DNA of 64,000 bases from Mycobacterium sp. IDR2000157661 (GTDB taxonomy: Bacteria; Actinomycetota; Actinomycetes; Mycobacteriales; Mycobacteriaceae). Position 1 is the stretch's first letter. Each line of letters opens with the position of its first letter. This document shows positions 43,170-52,168 of this stretch, in pieces. The DNA is taken from NCBI RefSeq assembly GCF_022317005.1, contig NZ_CP081006.1:4588001-4652000 (forward strand). The letters run 5' to 3'. The position numbers were made by a program, and so were the translations under genes. The notes under the pieces are model-generated. The model did no database searches, was not told the DNA's origin, and was given only the letters and a program-made list of their open reading frames with translations.

Positions 43170-44993
43170 TCAGGCGGCGGTGCGCACGACCGCGGTCAGG
43201 TTGTCGGCCCGCAACTGCGCCAGCCGCACCGCAGGCGCACCGAGTTGACCGGCCAGCTGTTGCGCCAGCCCCAAGCGCACATAGGAAGTCTCGCAGTCCA
43301 CGACGACCGCCGCCGCGCCCTCGGCGACCAGCATCGCGGCGGCCTCCCGCGCCCGCCCGAGCGGATCGGGACCACCGGTCGCGCGGCCGTCGGTGAGCAC
43401 CACCACCAGGCTGCGCCGTGCGGGGTCGCGCGCCTTCTCGCGCACCACCACATCGCGGGCGGCCAGCAGGCCCTGCGCCAGCGGCGTCTTGCCGCCGGTG
43501 TCGAACCTGGCCAGCCGCCGCGAAGCGATGTGCACCGACGACGTCGGTGGCAACAGCAGGCGGGCCTCCTGCTGGCGGAACGTGACGACGGCGACCTTGT
43601 CCCGGCGTTGATAAGCGTCGCGAAGCAGCGAGAGCGTCGCCCCGCCCACCGCGGACATGCGGTCCCGTGCGGCCATCGACCCCGACGCGTCGACGACGAA
43701 GATCACCAGGTTGCCTTCGCGGCCCTCGCGGATGGCACCGCGCACATCGACGGGCTGCGGCCGCGGTCGACCGGGCCCGCGCTGACGCTCGGCGGCCGCC
43801 AACACCGTCCCGAACACGTGCACGCCGTGCCCGGTTTCGCGATCGGCGGTCGCCGCGATGGTCTTGCCCGTGCGGTTGCGGGCCCGCGACCGTCGACCGG
43901 GTGCACCATCCCCCACCCCCGGCACCACCAGCGAACGGGTCCGGAACACCGCCGACGGCGGCGCACTGGGGCGAGTCGCGCCACCCGAAGACCCTCGCGG
44001 CCGCTCATCGTTCGACTCGGTCTCGGACGACCCGCCACCACCGTCGGGCGGATCGGGTCGCGGGCCCTGCTCGTCGGCGGACTCTCCGGCCTGCGCCATC
44101 GCCTCGTCCAGCTGGCCGGAATCCAGGCCGGGGTCGTCGAACGGGTCCCGGCGCCTGCGGTGTGGCAGCGCGAGTTCCGCGGCGACCCGGATGTCGTCCT
44201 CGGTCACCGTGTCGGCCCCGCGCCAGGCGGCATGGGCGACAGCGGTTCTGGCGACCACCAGGTCGGCGCGCATCCCGTCGACATCGAAGGCCGCGCACAG
44301 CGCCGCGATGCGACGTAATTCGCTGTCGGGCAACAACACCGAGCTCACCGCCGATCGGGCGCCCGCGATCCGGCGCGCCAGCTCGGCATCGGCGTCGACG
44401 TAACGCTCGGCGAAACGGGCGGGGTCGGCCTCGTAGTCCATCCGCTGCCGGATCACGTCGACGCGCACGTCGACATCGCGGGAGGCGCGCACATCGACCG
44501 TCAGCCCGAACCGGTCCAGCAGCTGCGGCCTCAACTCGCCCTCCTCGGGGTTCATCGTGCCGATCAGCACGAAGCGAGCGTCGTGGCTGTGAGACACCCC
44601 GTCACGCTCGACGTGCACCCGGCCCATGGCCGCGGCGTCGAGCAGTACGTCGACGAGGTGGTCGTGCAGCAGGTTGACCTCGTCGACGTAGAGCACGCCG
44701 CCGTGTGCGCGCGCCAGCAGGCCCGGGGAGAACGCGTGCTCGCCGTCGCGCAGCACCTTCTGCAGGTCCAATGAGCCGACGACGCGGTCCTCGGTGGCGC
44801 CGATCGGCAGTTCGACCAGCGACGCCCCGTCGACGGCATGCAGCACCGCTGCCAAGCCGCGCACGGCCGTCGACTTCGCGGTGCCCTTCTCGCCGCGGAT
44901 CAGGATGCCGCCGATGTCGGGGCGGATCGCACACAGCAACAGCGCCAGCCGCAGGCGGTCGTGCCCGACGATCGCGCTGAACGGATAGGTCAC
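43170..44993 (-). CDS. Fused BchI/BchD-type magnesium/cobalt chelatase subunit (Rv2850c-like)
   Basis: 607 residues from GTG 44993, whose first bases overlap the GNAT stop (GTGA). N-terminal AAA+ ATPase: Walker A IRGEKGTAKSTAV, Walker B VLYVDEVNLLHD, sensor region FVLIGTMNPEEGELRPQLL. A Pro/Ser/Glu-rich linker is followed by a C-terminal VWA domain with the MIDAS motif FVVDASGSMAARDR and VVVLTDGRATGG. With cobO and cobB nearby it most likely inserts cobalt in corrin synthesis (together with a CobN subunit elsewhere); magnesium chelation is unlikely in this organism. Confidence 0.9.
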   Translation of the reverse strand: MTYPFSAIVGHDRLRLALLLCAIRPDIGGILIRGEKGTAKSTAVRGLAAVLHAVDGASLVELPIGATEDRVVGSLDLQKVLRDGEHAFSPGLLARAHGGVLYVDEVNLLHDHLVDVLLDAAAMGRVHVERDGVSHSHDARFVLIGTMNPEEGELRPQLLDRFGLTVDVRASRDVDVRVDVIRQRMDYEADPARFAERYVDADAELARRIAGARSAVSSVLLPDSELRRIAALCAAFDVDGMRADLVVARTAVAHAAWRGADTVTEDDIRVAAELALPHRRRRDPFDDPGLDSGQLDEAMAQAGESADEQGPRPDPPDGGGGSSETESNDERPRGSSGGATRPSAPPSAVFRTRSLVVPGVGDGAPGRRSRARNRTGKTIAATADRETGHGVHVFGTVLAAAERQRGPGRPRPQPVDVRGAIREGREGNLVIFVVDASGSMAARDRMSAVGGATLSLLRDAYQRRDKVAVVTFRQQEARLLLPPTSSVHIASRRLARFDTGGKTPLAQGLLAARDVVVREKARDPARRSLVVVLTDGRATGGPDPLGRAREAAAMLVAEGAAAVVVDCETSYVRLGLAQQLAGQLGAPAVRLAQLRADNLTAVVRTAA

Positions 44994-45436
44994 GGCTTCA
45001 GCATAGGGACGTGCGGAACGCCGTCCTCGAGGAACTCCTCGCCGTCCGCCACGAACCCGAGGCGGGCGTACATGCCCGACAGGTAGGTCTGGGCGTCGAT
45101 CCGACAGGGATAGTCGCCCACCTCGGCCAGCGCGGCCTGTAGCAACCGGGTGCTGTGCCCGTGGCCGCGCGCCTCGCGTTTGGTGCACACCCGTCCGATC
45201 CGGAAACCCTTGTGCCCGCCGGGGTGTTCCTCCATCAGGCGCAGTGTCGAGATGACCTCGCCCCCAGGGGTTTCCAGCCAGAAGTGGCGCGTCTCGGCGA
45301 GCAGGTCGCGCCCGTCGAGTTCGGGATACGGACAGGCCTGCTCGACGACGAAGACCTCGACCCGCAGCTTGAGCAGTTCGTAGAGCATCGCGGCGTCGAG
45401 GTCTCGAGACCAGCTGCGGCGCAGCGCGATCGTCAT
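44990..45436 (-). CDS. GNAT acetyltransferase, ElaA-like
   Basis: 148 residues. ElaA-type GNAT pattern: YELLKLRVEVFVVEQACPYP (family signature), ARGHGHSTRLLQAAL (acetyl-CoA pyrophosphate loop R-G-x-G-x-[ST]) and AQTYLSGMYARLGF. Substrate unknown. Overlaps mqo by 4 nt upstream (ATGA, 45433-45436) and the chelatase downstream (GTGA), so all three are coupled, the same order as Rv2850c-Rv2852c. Confidence 0.92.
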   Translation of the reverse strand: MTIALRRSWSRDLDAAMLYELLKLRVEVFVVEQACPYPELDGRDLLAETRHFWLETPGGEVISTLRLMEEHPGGHKGFRIGRVCTKREARGHGHSTRLLQAALAEVGDYPCRIDAQTYLSGMYARLGFVADGEEFLEDGVPHVPMLKP

Positions 45437-46932
45437 CTACCGGCTATCGCCGCCGGCTCGTCGAGCCGCAGCACCCGGGTGCCGTGTGACCACACCTCGT
45501 CGAAGAGCGCCGGCTCGGACGACAGTTCACGCCCCAGCGAGGGCACCATCTCCTTGAGTTCGGGCAGCCACGCGTCGTAGCGCTGCGGGAAACAGCGTTG
45601 CAGCACGTCGAACATCGCGGGCACCGCCGTCGACGCTCCCGGCGACGCGCCGAGCAGTCCGGCGATGGTGCCGTCGTCGGCGGTCAGTACGGTGGTCCCG
45701 AAATCGAGAACTCCCTTGCCGCTCTTGCCGCAGATGACCTGCACCCGCTGTCCGGCGACATTGAGTTCCCAGTCGGCTTCCCTTGCGGTTGGGACGAATT
45801 CGCGCAGCGCGTCGATGCGTTCCGCCTCCGAGAGCATCAGCTGACCGACCAGATACTTCAGCAGCCCGAACTGGGTGAGCGCCACGTTGACCAGCGACGC
45901 GAAGTTGTTCAATGTGATCGACTCCGGTAGGTCCAAGACGTCGCCCTGCCTGAGGAACTTGGGCGACCAACCGGCGAACGGCCCGAACAGCAGCCAGGAC
46001 TTGCCGTTGATCACGCGGGCGTCGAGGTGCGGCACCGACATCGGCGGTGCGCCCACCGGCGGCTGGCCGTACACCTTGGCCCGGTGCCCCGCGGCCAGCG
46101 CCGACACGTCGGAGCGCAGGAACTTGCCGCTGACCGGGAAGCCGCCGAAGCCCTTGGCTTCGGCCATGCCCGCCTTCTGCAGCAGGTTCAACGCCCCGCC
46201 GCCTGCGCCGACGAAGACGAACTTGGTTTGCAGCTTGCTGGTGCGTCCGGTGCGCAGATTGGCCACCTTCAACGTCCACGAGCCGTCGGACTCCTTGCGC
46301 AGATTGCGCACCTCGTGACCGAACCGGGTGATCATGCCGCGCTGGGCGACGTAACCGATAAGTTGTCGCGACAGCGCTCCGAAGTCGACGTCGGTGCCCT
46401 GCTGCGTCCAGTTCAGCGCCACCGGATCGGAGAAGTCACGCTGCTCGGCCATCAGCGGCAGACGCCGGGAGAACTCGTCCTCGTCGTCGATGTACTCCAT
46501 CGAGCTGAACAGCGGGTTCGCCGACAGCGCGTCGTACCGACTGCGCAGGTACTTCACGTTCTCCGCCCCGTGCACGAAGCTGACATGCGGGATCGGGTTG
46601 AGGAAGCTGCGGGGGTCGGCGATGACGCCGTTCTGGACCGCATACGCCCAGAACTGGCGCGTCACCTGGAATTGCTCGTTGACCCGGACCGCCTTGCTGA
46701 TGTCGATGCTGCCGTCGGGCTTCTGGGGGGTGTAGTTCAGCTCGCAGAGCGCCGAGTGCCCGGTGCCCGCGTTGTTCCATGCGTCGCTGCTCTCCGCGGC
46801 CGCGGCGTCGAGCCGCTCGATGAGCGTGATCGACCAGTCCGGCTCGAGCAGCCGCAGCAGGGCACCGAGCGTCGCGCTCATGATGCCCGCGCCAACAAGT
46901 ACGACGTCGGTCTTCGTCATTTCCTCAGACAC
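45433..46932 (-). CDS. mqo: Malate:quinone oxidoreductase
   Basis: 499 residues (M. tuberculosis 493). FAD-binding N-terminus VVLVGAGIMSATLGALLRLL, then NAGTGHSALCELNYTP (typical Mqo), VGAGGGALNLLQKAGM, FGGFPVSGKFL and GASPGASTAVPAMFDVLQRC. It oxidises malate to oxaloacetate and feeds electrons to menaquinone at the membrane. GTG start at 46932; an ATG four codons later is possible. M. tuberculosis has PE_PGRS48 between mqo and the next hydrolase; here only a 127-nt spacer. Confidence 0.96.
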   Translation of the reverse strand: MSEEMTKTDVVLVGAGIMSATLGALLRLLEPDWSITLIERLDAAAAESSDAWNNAGTGHSALCELNYTPQKPDGSIDISKAVRVNEQFQVTRQFWAYAVQNGVIADPRSFLNPIPHVSFVHGAENVKYLRSRYDALSANPLFSSMEYIDDEDEFSRRLPLMAEQRDFSDPVALNWTQQGTDVDFGALSRQLIGYVAQRGMITRFGHEVRNLRKESDGSWTLKVANLRTGRTSKLQTKFVFVGAGGGALNLLQKAGMAEAKGFGGFPVSGKFLRSDVSALAAGHRAKVYGQPPVGAPPMSVPHLDARVINGKSWLLFGPFAGWSPKFLRQGDVLDLPESITLNNFASLVNVALTQFGLLKYLVGQLMLSEAERIDALREFVPTAREADWELNVAGQRVQVICGKSGKGVLDFGTTVLTADDGTIAGLLGASPGASTAVPAMFDVLQRCFPQRYDAWLPELKEMVPSLGRELSSEPALFDEVWSHGTRVLRLDEPAAIAGR

Positions 46933-47059
46933 GGAACTCGATTGCCCTTCGCATCGCCGACATGGTCGCTGTCAGGTTAGCCCGCGAAGCACCGTCTCAA
47001 TCCCGACAGCGCTCGCTCGTTGCCCGGCGCGGTCGACGGCGGCGACTAGGGTTGCTGTC

Positions 47060-48070
47060 GTGCCTGAATGGGAGGCGGACGTGCTGCCGGGATACCGGAA
47101 GCACACGATGGCGCTCGGCACGGATCCCGACGGGGAGGGTGATCTCGTCGCCACGCTGGTGAGCCGGGAGACGGTCGACCGGTCGGCACGACGCGCGGTC
47201 CTGCTCGTGCACGGGTTCACCGACTATTTCTTCAACACCGAGCTCGACGATCATCTCAGGGCGCGCGGGTTCGCCGTCTATGCAATCGACCTGCACAAAT
47301 GCGGGCGTTCCTGGCGCGACGGGCAGACTCCGCACTTCACCACCGACCTGACGCGCTACGACCTCGAGCTCGAGCGTGCGCTCGACGTGATCGCCGACGA
47401 GGCTGCCGCCGACGTGCTGGTGTGCGGGCACTCGGCGGGCGGGCTCATCGTCTCCTTGTGGCTGGATCGGTTGCGTCGCCGCGGTCTGACCCGGCGCAAG
47501 CGGGTCACGGGGCTGGTACTCAACAGCCCGTGGCTGGACCTGCAGGGCCCCGCGATCCTGCGGACCGCACCGACTGGTGCCGCGATCCGGGCGGCTTCAC
47601 GGTTTCGCAAGCGGATGGTGGTGCGCGCACCGACCGAGGGCGGCTACGGCACGACCCTGCATCGCGACTTCCACGGTGACTTCGACTACGACCTGAACTG
47701 GAAACCGGTCGGCGGATTCCCGGTCACGCTCGGCTGGATCCACGCGATCCGGCGCGGTCACGCGGTACTGCACCGTGGCTTGGACGTCGGCGTGCCGAAC
47801 CTCATCCTGCGCTCGGACCGCAGTGTGCGCGAAGTGAGGAATCCGGACCAGATCCAGCGCGGTGACGCGGTGCTCGACGTCCACCAGATCGCCCGCTGGG
47901 CGGGTTGCATCGGGAACCGCACCACCGTCGTTCCGGTCGCCGACGCCAAACACGATGTGTTCCTGTCGGTCACCGCGCCGCGGCAGGCGGCGTACCGCGA
48001 ACTGGACCGCTGGCTCGACTGGTACATCACCGAAACGTCCGACGCATCCGAGCAATTCGGGGGAGGCTGA
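47060..48070 (+). CDS. Alpha/beta hydrolase, lysophospholipase-like (Rv2854-like)
   Basis: 336 residues from GTG 47060. The nucleophile elbow is VLVCGHSAGGLIVSLWL, the oxyanion region is VLLVHGFTDYFFN, and the C-terminal VADAKHDVFLSVTAPR carries the His. Likely serine hydrolase on lipids or esters, cytoplasmic (no signal peptide). The long in-frame upstream reading overlaps the divergent mqo and was not used. It precedes mtr by 4 nt, suggesting co-transcription. Confidence 0.88.
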   Translation: MPEWEADVLPGYRKHTMALGTDPDGEGDLVATLVSRETVDRSARRAVLLVHGFTDYFFNTELDDHLRARGFAVYAIDLHKCGRSWRDGQTPHFTTDLTRYDLELERALDVIADEAAADVLVCGHSAGGLIVSLWLDRLRRRGLTRRKRVTGLVLNSPWLDLQGPAILRTAPTGAAIRAASRFRKRMVVRAPTEGGYGTTLHRDFHGDFDYDLNWKPVGGFPVTLGWIHAIRRGHAVLHRGLDVGVPNLILRSDRSVREVRNPDQIQRGDAVLDVHQIARWAGCIGNRTTVVPVADAKHDVFLSVTAPRQAAYRELDRWLDWYITETSDASEQFGGG

Positions 48071-48074
48071 CACC

Positions 48075-49490
48075 GTGGCGCACTTCGACATTGCCATCAT
48101 TGGCACCGGATCGGGCAACATCATCCTCGACGAACGCTACGTGGACAAGAAGGTGGCGATCTGCGAACAGGGCGTCTTCGGCGGTACCTGCCTCAACGTC
48201 GGCTGCATCCCGACCAAGATGTTCGTCTACGCGGCGGGGGTGGCCCACCAGGCTCAGGAGGCGACGCGGTACGGCGTCGACGCCCGTGTCGACGGCATCC
48301 GCTGGCCCGACATCGTGTCGCGGGTCTTCGGGCGCATCGATCCCCTGGCGATGGGCGGCGAGAACTACCGCCGCGCGTCGCCCAACGTGGAGGTATTCAC
48401 CGGCCACACCAGATTCGGGCCGACGAGATCGGACGGCCGCCACACCTTGCGCACCGATGCAGGCGAGGAGTTCACCGCCGATCAGGTGGTCATCGCGGCG
48501 GGTTCGCGCCCCGTGGTCCCCGACGCCGTCACCGAATGTGGAGTGCCGTACCACACCAACGACACCATCATGCGGATCGCCGACATCCCCGAGCACCTGA
48601 TCATCATCGGCGGCGGATTCATCGCCTGCGAGTTCGCCCACGTGTTCTCGTCTTTCGGTAGCCGTGTGACGCTGTTGCTGCGTGGCGGCGCCCTGCTGCG
48701 CGGGCACGACGACGACATCGTGATGCGGTTCACCGACATCGCCGCCAAGAAGTGGGAGATCCGCAACCACCTGGAACTGGCCGACGCGCGGGCCGTCGGC
48801 GACGGAGTCGAGATCACCTGCACCGACGGGACCACGGTGCGAGGTGACGCGCTGCTGGTGGCCACCGGTCGGGTGCCCAACGGCGATCAGCTCGACGCCG
48901 AACAGGCCGGGGTCAAGGTCACCGCCGGCGGCCAGGTCGTCGTCGACGAGTTCCAACGCACCACGGCGCGCGGCATTTTCGCGCTCGGTGACGTGTCCTC
49001 GGACTACCAGCTCAAGCACGTCGCCAACCACGAAGCCCGCGTCGTCAAGCACAACCTGCTGCAGGACTGGGACGACACCGAGGCGCTGGTGCAGTCCAAC
49101 CACCGGCACGTGCCGTGGGCGGTGTTCACCGAGCCGCAGATCGCCAGCGTGGGGTTGACCGAGAACCAGGCCCGCGCACAGGGCTATTCGATCAAGGTCA
49201 AGATCCAGGACTTCAGCGACGTCGCCTACGGGTGGGCGATGGAGGAGACCGAGGGCATCGCCAAGATCATCGTCGACGACGAGTCCGGTCTCATCCTCGG
49301 TGCGCACATCATGGGCCACCAGGCCTCGTCGCTGATCCAGCCGGTCATCCAGGCGATGGCCTTCGGTCTGCCCGCGCAGGACATGGCCCGCGGGCAGTAC
49401 TGGATTCATCCGGCGCTGCCTGAGGTCATCGAGAACGCGCTGCTGGCGCTGTGCGGCGAACCGGCGTGGCCGCCGTCGCGACGGCATTAG
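48075..49490 (+). CDS. mtr: Mycothione (mycothiol disulfide) reductase
   Basis: 471 residues from GTG 48075 (M. tuberculosis 459). FAD-binding start FDIAIIGTGSGN, redox-active disulfide Cys39/Cys44 in GGTCLNVGCIPTKMF, NADPH loop IIIGGGFIACEFAHVF, and the C-terminal His-Glu in IHPALPEVIENAL. It reduces mycothione to mycothiol with NADPH, the actinobacterial counterpart of glutathione reductase. The start follows the hydrolase stop by 4 nt. Confidence 0.96.
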   Translation: MAHFDIAIIGTGSGNIILDERYVDKKVAICEQGVFGGTCLNVGCIPTKMFVYAAGVAHQAQEATRYGVDARVDGIRWPDIVSRVFGRIDPLAMGGENYRRASPNVEVFTGHTRFGPTRSDGRHTLRTDAGEEFTADQVVIAAGSRPVVPDAVTECGVPYHTNDTIMRIADIPEHLIIIGGGFIACEFAHVFSSFGSRVTLLLRGGALLRGHDDDIVMRFTDIAAKKWEIRNHLELADARAVGDGVEITCTDGTTVRGDALLVATGRVPNGDQLDAEQAGVKVTAGGQVVVDEFQRTTARGIFALGDVSSDYQLKHVANHEARVVKHNLLQDWDDTEALVQSNHRHVPWAVFTEPQIASVGLTENQARAQGYSIKVKIQDFSDVAYGWAMEETEGIAKIIVDDESGLILGAHIMGHQASSLIQPVIQAMAFGLPAQDMARGQYWIHPALPEVIENALLALCGEPAWPPSRRH

Positions 49491-49505
49491 CGCGTCGGTC
49501 CGCGG

Positions 49506-50237
49506 TCAAGGGACGACCGAGAAACCCCACGGCAGCTCCAGCCGGTGCGCGGCAAGCAGTTCCGCGTCGGCGAGGATCTCGGCGATCGGCCCGTCGGCGA
49601 CGATCACCCCGCTGTCCATCACCACCGCCCGGCGGCACAGCTGCGCGGCGTACGGCAGGTCGTGCGTGACGATCAGCATCGTCGCGTCCAGTCCGGCCAG
49701 CGTGTCGGCGAGTTCGCGGCGCGCCACCGGGTCGAGGTTGGCCGACGGCTCGTCGAGCACCAGGATCTCCGGCTCACAGGCCAGCACGGTGGCCAGCGCC
49801 GCGCGCCGCCGCTGTCCCGCCGACAGGTGGGTCGGGCTGCGGTCGGCGTCGCCGGTCAGCGACACCACCTCGAGCGCGTGGCGCACCCGCGCCGCGAGCT
49901 CGTCACCGCGCAGACCGAAGTTCGCGGGTCCGAACGCGACATCCTGGGCCACCGTCGGCATGAACAACTGATCGTCGGGGTCCTGAAACACCAGCCCGAC
50001 GCGTCGGCGGACGTCTCTGAGGGTGCCGCGGTCGAGCGTGACATCACCGATGCGGATGACACCCGACGTGGCGGTGAGGACCCCGTTGAGGTGCAGCATC
50101 AGCGTCGTCTTGCCCGCGCCGTTGGGGCCCAGCACCGCGATCCGCTCGCCGGGTTCGACGGCCAGATCGACGCCGTCGAGCGCGACGCGGCCGTCCGGAT
50201 AGACGTAGCGCACCGCCTCGACTGCGATGGCCGTCAT
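49506..50237 (-). CDS. cbiO: Cobalt ECF-transporter ATPase CbiO
   Basis: 243 residues from ATG 50237, overlapping the cbiQ stop (ATGA). Walker A VLGPNGAGKTTLMLH, Q-loop FQDPDDQLFMPTVAQD (the ECF-type PDDQ form), signature HLSAGQRRRAAL and Walker B ILVLDEPSANLD. It drives cobalt import for cobalamin synthesis. Last gene of the cbiMNQO cluster, convergent with mtr. Confidence 0.93.
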   Translation of the reverse strand: MTAIAVEAVRYVYPDGRVALDGVDLAVEPGERIAVLGPNGAGKTTLMLHLNGVLTATSGVIRIGDVTLDRGTLRDVRRRVGLVFQDPDDQLFMPTVAQDVAFGPANFGLRGDELAARVRHALEVVSLTGDADRSPTHLSAGQRRRAALATVLACEPEILVLDEPSANLDPVARRELADTLAGLDATMLIVTHDLPYAAQLCRRAVVMDSGVIVADGPIAEILADAELLAAHRLELPWGFSVVP

Positions 50238-51007
50238 CGCAGCACCCAGGCCGACGCGGCGACGCCGACCGCCGCGGCGGCCGGGATCATGACCAGCGCC
50301 CACTGCCCGGCCGCAGCCCGCGGCGGCGCGCCGATGACAGCCAGATCCGGTGCGTCGCCGTCGAATCCGCGCGACAGCATCGCCACGTAGACCCGTTCGC
50401 CCCGCTCATAGGAGCGCAGGAACAGCGCACCGATCCCCCGCGCGATGGCACTCGCCTGATGCAGCGCGCGCGGTGAGTCGCCCCGCGAGATGCGTGCCAT
50501 GCGCATCCGTCCGGCCTCGGCGGCGAGCAGGTCGACGTAGCGCAGCATCAACACCAGCACCGAGGTGACCATCGCCGGAGTGCCGAGGCGGGCCAGCGCG
50601 GTGGGTAATTCGGTGGTCGACGTGGTGGCGGCGACCGTCAGCGCCGCCGCCACCCCGAGTGTGCCCTTGACGACGATGCCCCAGGCGGCCCACAGTCCGG
50701 TGACCGAAAGTTGCACTCCCGCAACATCGATGCTTTCACCCCCGTCGGCGAACGGCAGGAGGACGGCAAGCACCACGAAGGGCGCCTCGATGAGCATTCG
50801 GGGCAAGACCCAGCGCAGCGGAATCCGCGCCAGCCGCCAGACGACGACGATGATCACGGCGTAGACGGTGTAGGGCCAGAACATCTCCCTAGGCGTCGCC
50901 ACGACCGCCAGCACGAACACCAGCAGGCAGACGATCTTCACCTCGCCTGGTGCGCGGTGCACCAGCGAATGGTCGTGGCGGTAGAGCGGGTGGGCGCCTG
51001 CGCCCAT
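50234..51007 (-). CDS. cbiQ: Cobalt ECF-transporter transmembrane subunit CbiQ
   Basis: 257 residues with about 5-6 membrane segments (KIVCLLVFVLAVVATPREM, VLVLMLRYVDLLAAEAGRM). The CbiQ-type coupling motif is ARGIGALFLRSYERGERVYV with the conserved MLSRGF segment. It couples CbiO ATP hydrolysis to the CbiM/N substrate-binding part. Start 2 nt after the CbiN-like stop. Confidence 0.9.
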   Translation of the reverse strand: MGAGAHPLYRHDHSLVHRAPGEVKIVCLLVFVLAVVATPREMFWPYTVYAVIIVVVWRLARIPLRWVLPRMLIEAPFVVLAVLLPFADGGESIDVAGVQLSVTGLWAAWGIVVKGTLGVAAALTVAATTSTTELPTALARLGTPAMVTSVLVLMLRYVDLLAAEAGRMRMARISRGDSPRALHQASAIARGIGALFLRSYERGERVYVAMLSRGFDGDAPDLAVIGAPPRAAAGQWALVMIPAAAAVGVAASAWVLR

Positions 51008-51009
51008 GG

Positions 51010-51399
51010 CTATGTTCGGCCCGTGTTCTGGTCGGCCCGCCTGCCGGAGCCCGATCCGCCGGCCCGCCGGCCGGCGGCGATCAGCCAGAACAACGCACCG
51101 GCAACGGCCGCGGTGGCCAGCACCCCGGCGATTCCGGCGACACCGCCGGTGCCGTCACGGCCACCCACCGCATAGTCGGCCAGCGGGGAGGCGGCCAGCG
51201 CGTGCTCCTCGGAGTGCTGGGCGATGCAGCTGCCTGCCAGTTCTTCACCCCCTGGTGTCTCGACCACCTCACAGCCCTGCAGCGTGGCCGAGTCCAGCCC
51301 GTCGGGGCTCGAGCTCGCGAAGTACGACACCCCACCGGCGATCAGCAGGATGACGACGGTGAACCCGATCCAGAACAGCCGACGCGATCCGGTGCTCAT
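51010..51399 (-). CDS. PDGLE-domain membrane protein (CbiN-like)
   Basis: 129 residues from ATG 51399. Membrane segment FWIGFTVVILLIAGGVSYFA, then the PDGLE-type motif SSPDGLDSATLQG, and a C-terminal membrane segment (GVLATAAVAGALFWLIAAG). PDGLE/CbiN proteins assist CbiM in metal loading. It overlaps cbiM by 4 nt (ATGA) and continues straight into cbiQ. Confidence 0.85.
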   Translation of the reverse strand: MSTGSRRLFWIGFTVVILLIAGGVSYFASSSPDGLDSATLQGCEVVETPGGEELAGSCIAQHSEEHALAASPLADYAVGGRDGTGGVAGIAGVLATAAVAGALFWLIAAGRRAGGSGSGRRADQNTGRT

Positions 51400-52073
51400 G
51401 CGGATACCTCCTCGCGGACGCTGCGCAGCAGGTAGACCAGGTCGGGTCTTGACTTGGCGACGGCCATCACCGTCACGGCGGTGATCAGTCCCTCCCCGAC
51501 GCCGATTAGCACGTGCGTGCCGAACATGTAGCCGGCCACCGCGCCCACCGACGTGGAAGCTGCGCCCCCGATCGCGTATTCGAGAACGAAACCCATTGCC
51601 GCGCATATCGTCCCGATCACGGCGGCAACGAACGCGATGACGCCCAGTCCCGCCACCGGCGGCTTCCCGCGCCTGCGGGCCACCGCGTACAGCAGCGCCG
51701 CCGTCCCGTAGCCGGCCGCGACGCCGATCACCGCCATGTTGACGATGTTGGTGCCCAGCGCGGTGACGCCGCCGTCGGCGAACAGCAGCGCCTGCACCAC
51801 CAGCACGATCGAGATGCACAGCGCGCCGGTGTACGGGCCGACCAGTATCGCGGCCAGCGCACCGCCCAGCAGGTGACCGCTCACCCCGGGCAGGATCGGG
51901 AAGTTGACCATCTGCACGGCGAAGATGAACGCCGCGACGAGACCGGCCAGCGGGACCGTGCGTTCGTCGAGTTCGTCGCGCGCCTTGGCCGCACACAAGG
52001 CGACGGCGACGACGGCGACGACGCCGAAGACCACGGACGTCGGAGCGTTGATGATCCCGTCGCTCATGTGCAT
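51396..52073 (-). CDS. cbiM: Cobalt ECF-transporter substrate-capture subunit CbiM
   Basis: 225 residues from ATG 52073, giving MHMSDGIINAP: the N-terminal Met-His is the known metal-binding start of CbiM/NikM, so this start is preferred to the GTG/ATG upstream (52097), which would bury the His. Six or more membrane segments follow (VVFGVVAVVAVALCAAKA, QMVNFPILPGVSGHLLGGAL with conserved His). First gene of cbiMNQO, replacing nicT found at this place in M. tuberculosis. Confidence 0.9.
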   Translation of the reverse strand: MHMSDGIINAPTSVVFGVVAVVAVALCAAKARDELDERTVPLAGLVAAFIFAVQMVNFPILPGVSGHLLGGALAAILVGPYTGALCISIVLVVQALLFADGGVTALGTNIVNMAVIGVAAGYGTAALLYAVARRRGKPPVAGLGVIAFVAAVIGTICAAMGFVLEYAIGGAASTSVGAVAGYMFGTHVLIGVGEGLITAVTVMAVAKSRPDLVYLLRSVREEVSA

Positions 52074-52121
52074 GGCGACGTACTCGTAGGTCACCACCCG
52101 ACCCTAGAGCCGAACCTCGAT

Positions 52122-52141
52122 ATCTGTCTAGGTGAACAGAT
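52122..52141. promoter_or_regulatory. Inverted repeat upstream of cbiM (candidate operator)
   Basis: ATCTGT (52122-52127) and ACAGAT (52136-52141) are perfect complements spaced by 8 nt, in the 95-nt gap between cbiM and the methyltransferase gene, 49 nt upstream of the cbiM start. Size and position fit a metal-regulator operator; it could also be a small hairpin. No cobalamin riboswitch signature is visible. Confidence 0.4.
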
Positions 52142-52168
52142 GGTCATGCGCGCCCGGGGGCCGGCAGG

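Noticed and set aside
52074..52168. Possible cobalamin riboswitch upstream of cbiM
   Set aside because: The gap is only 95 nt and shows no B12-box-like sequence; only a short inverted repeat is visible.
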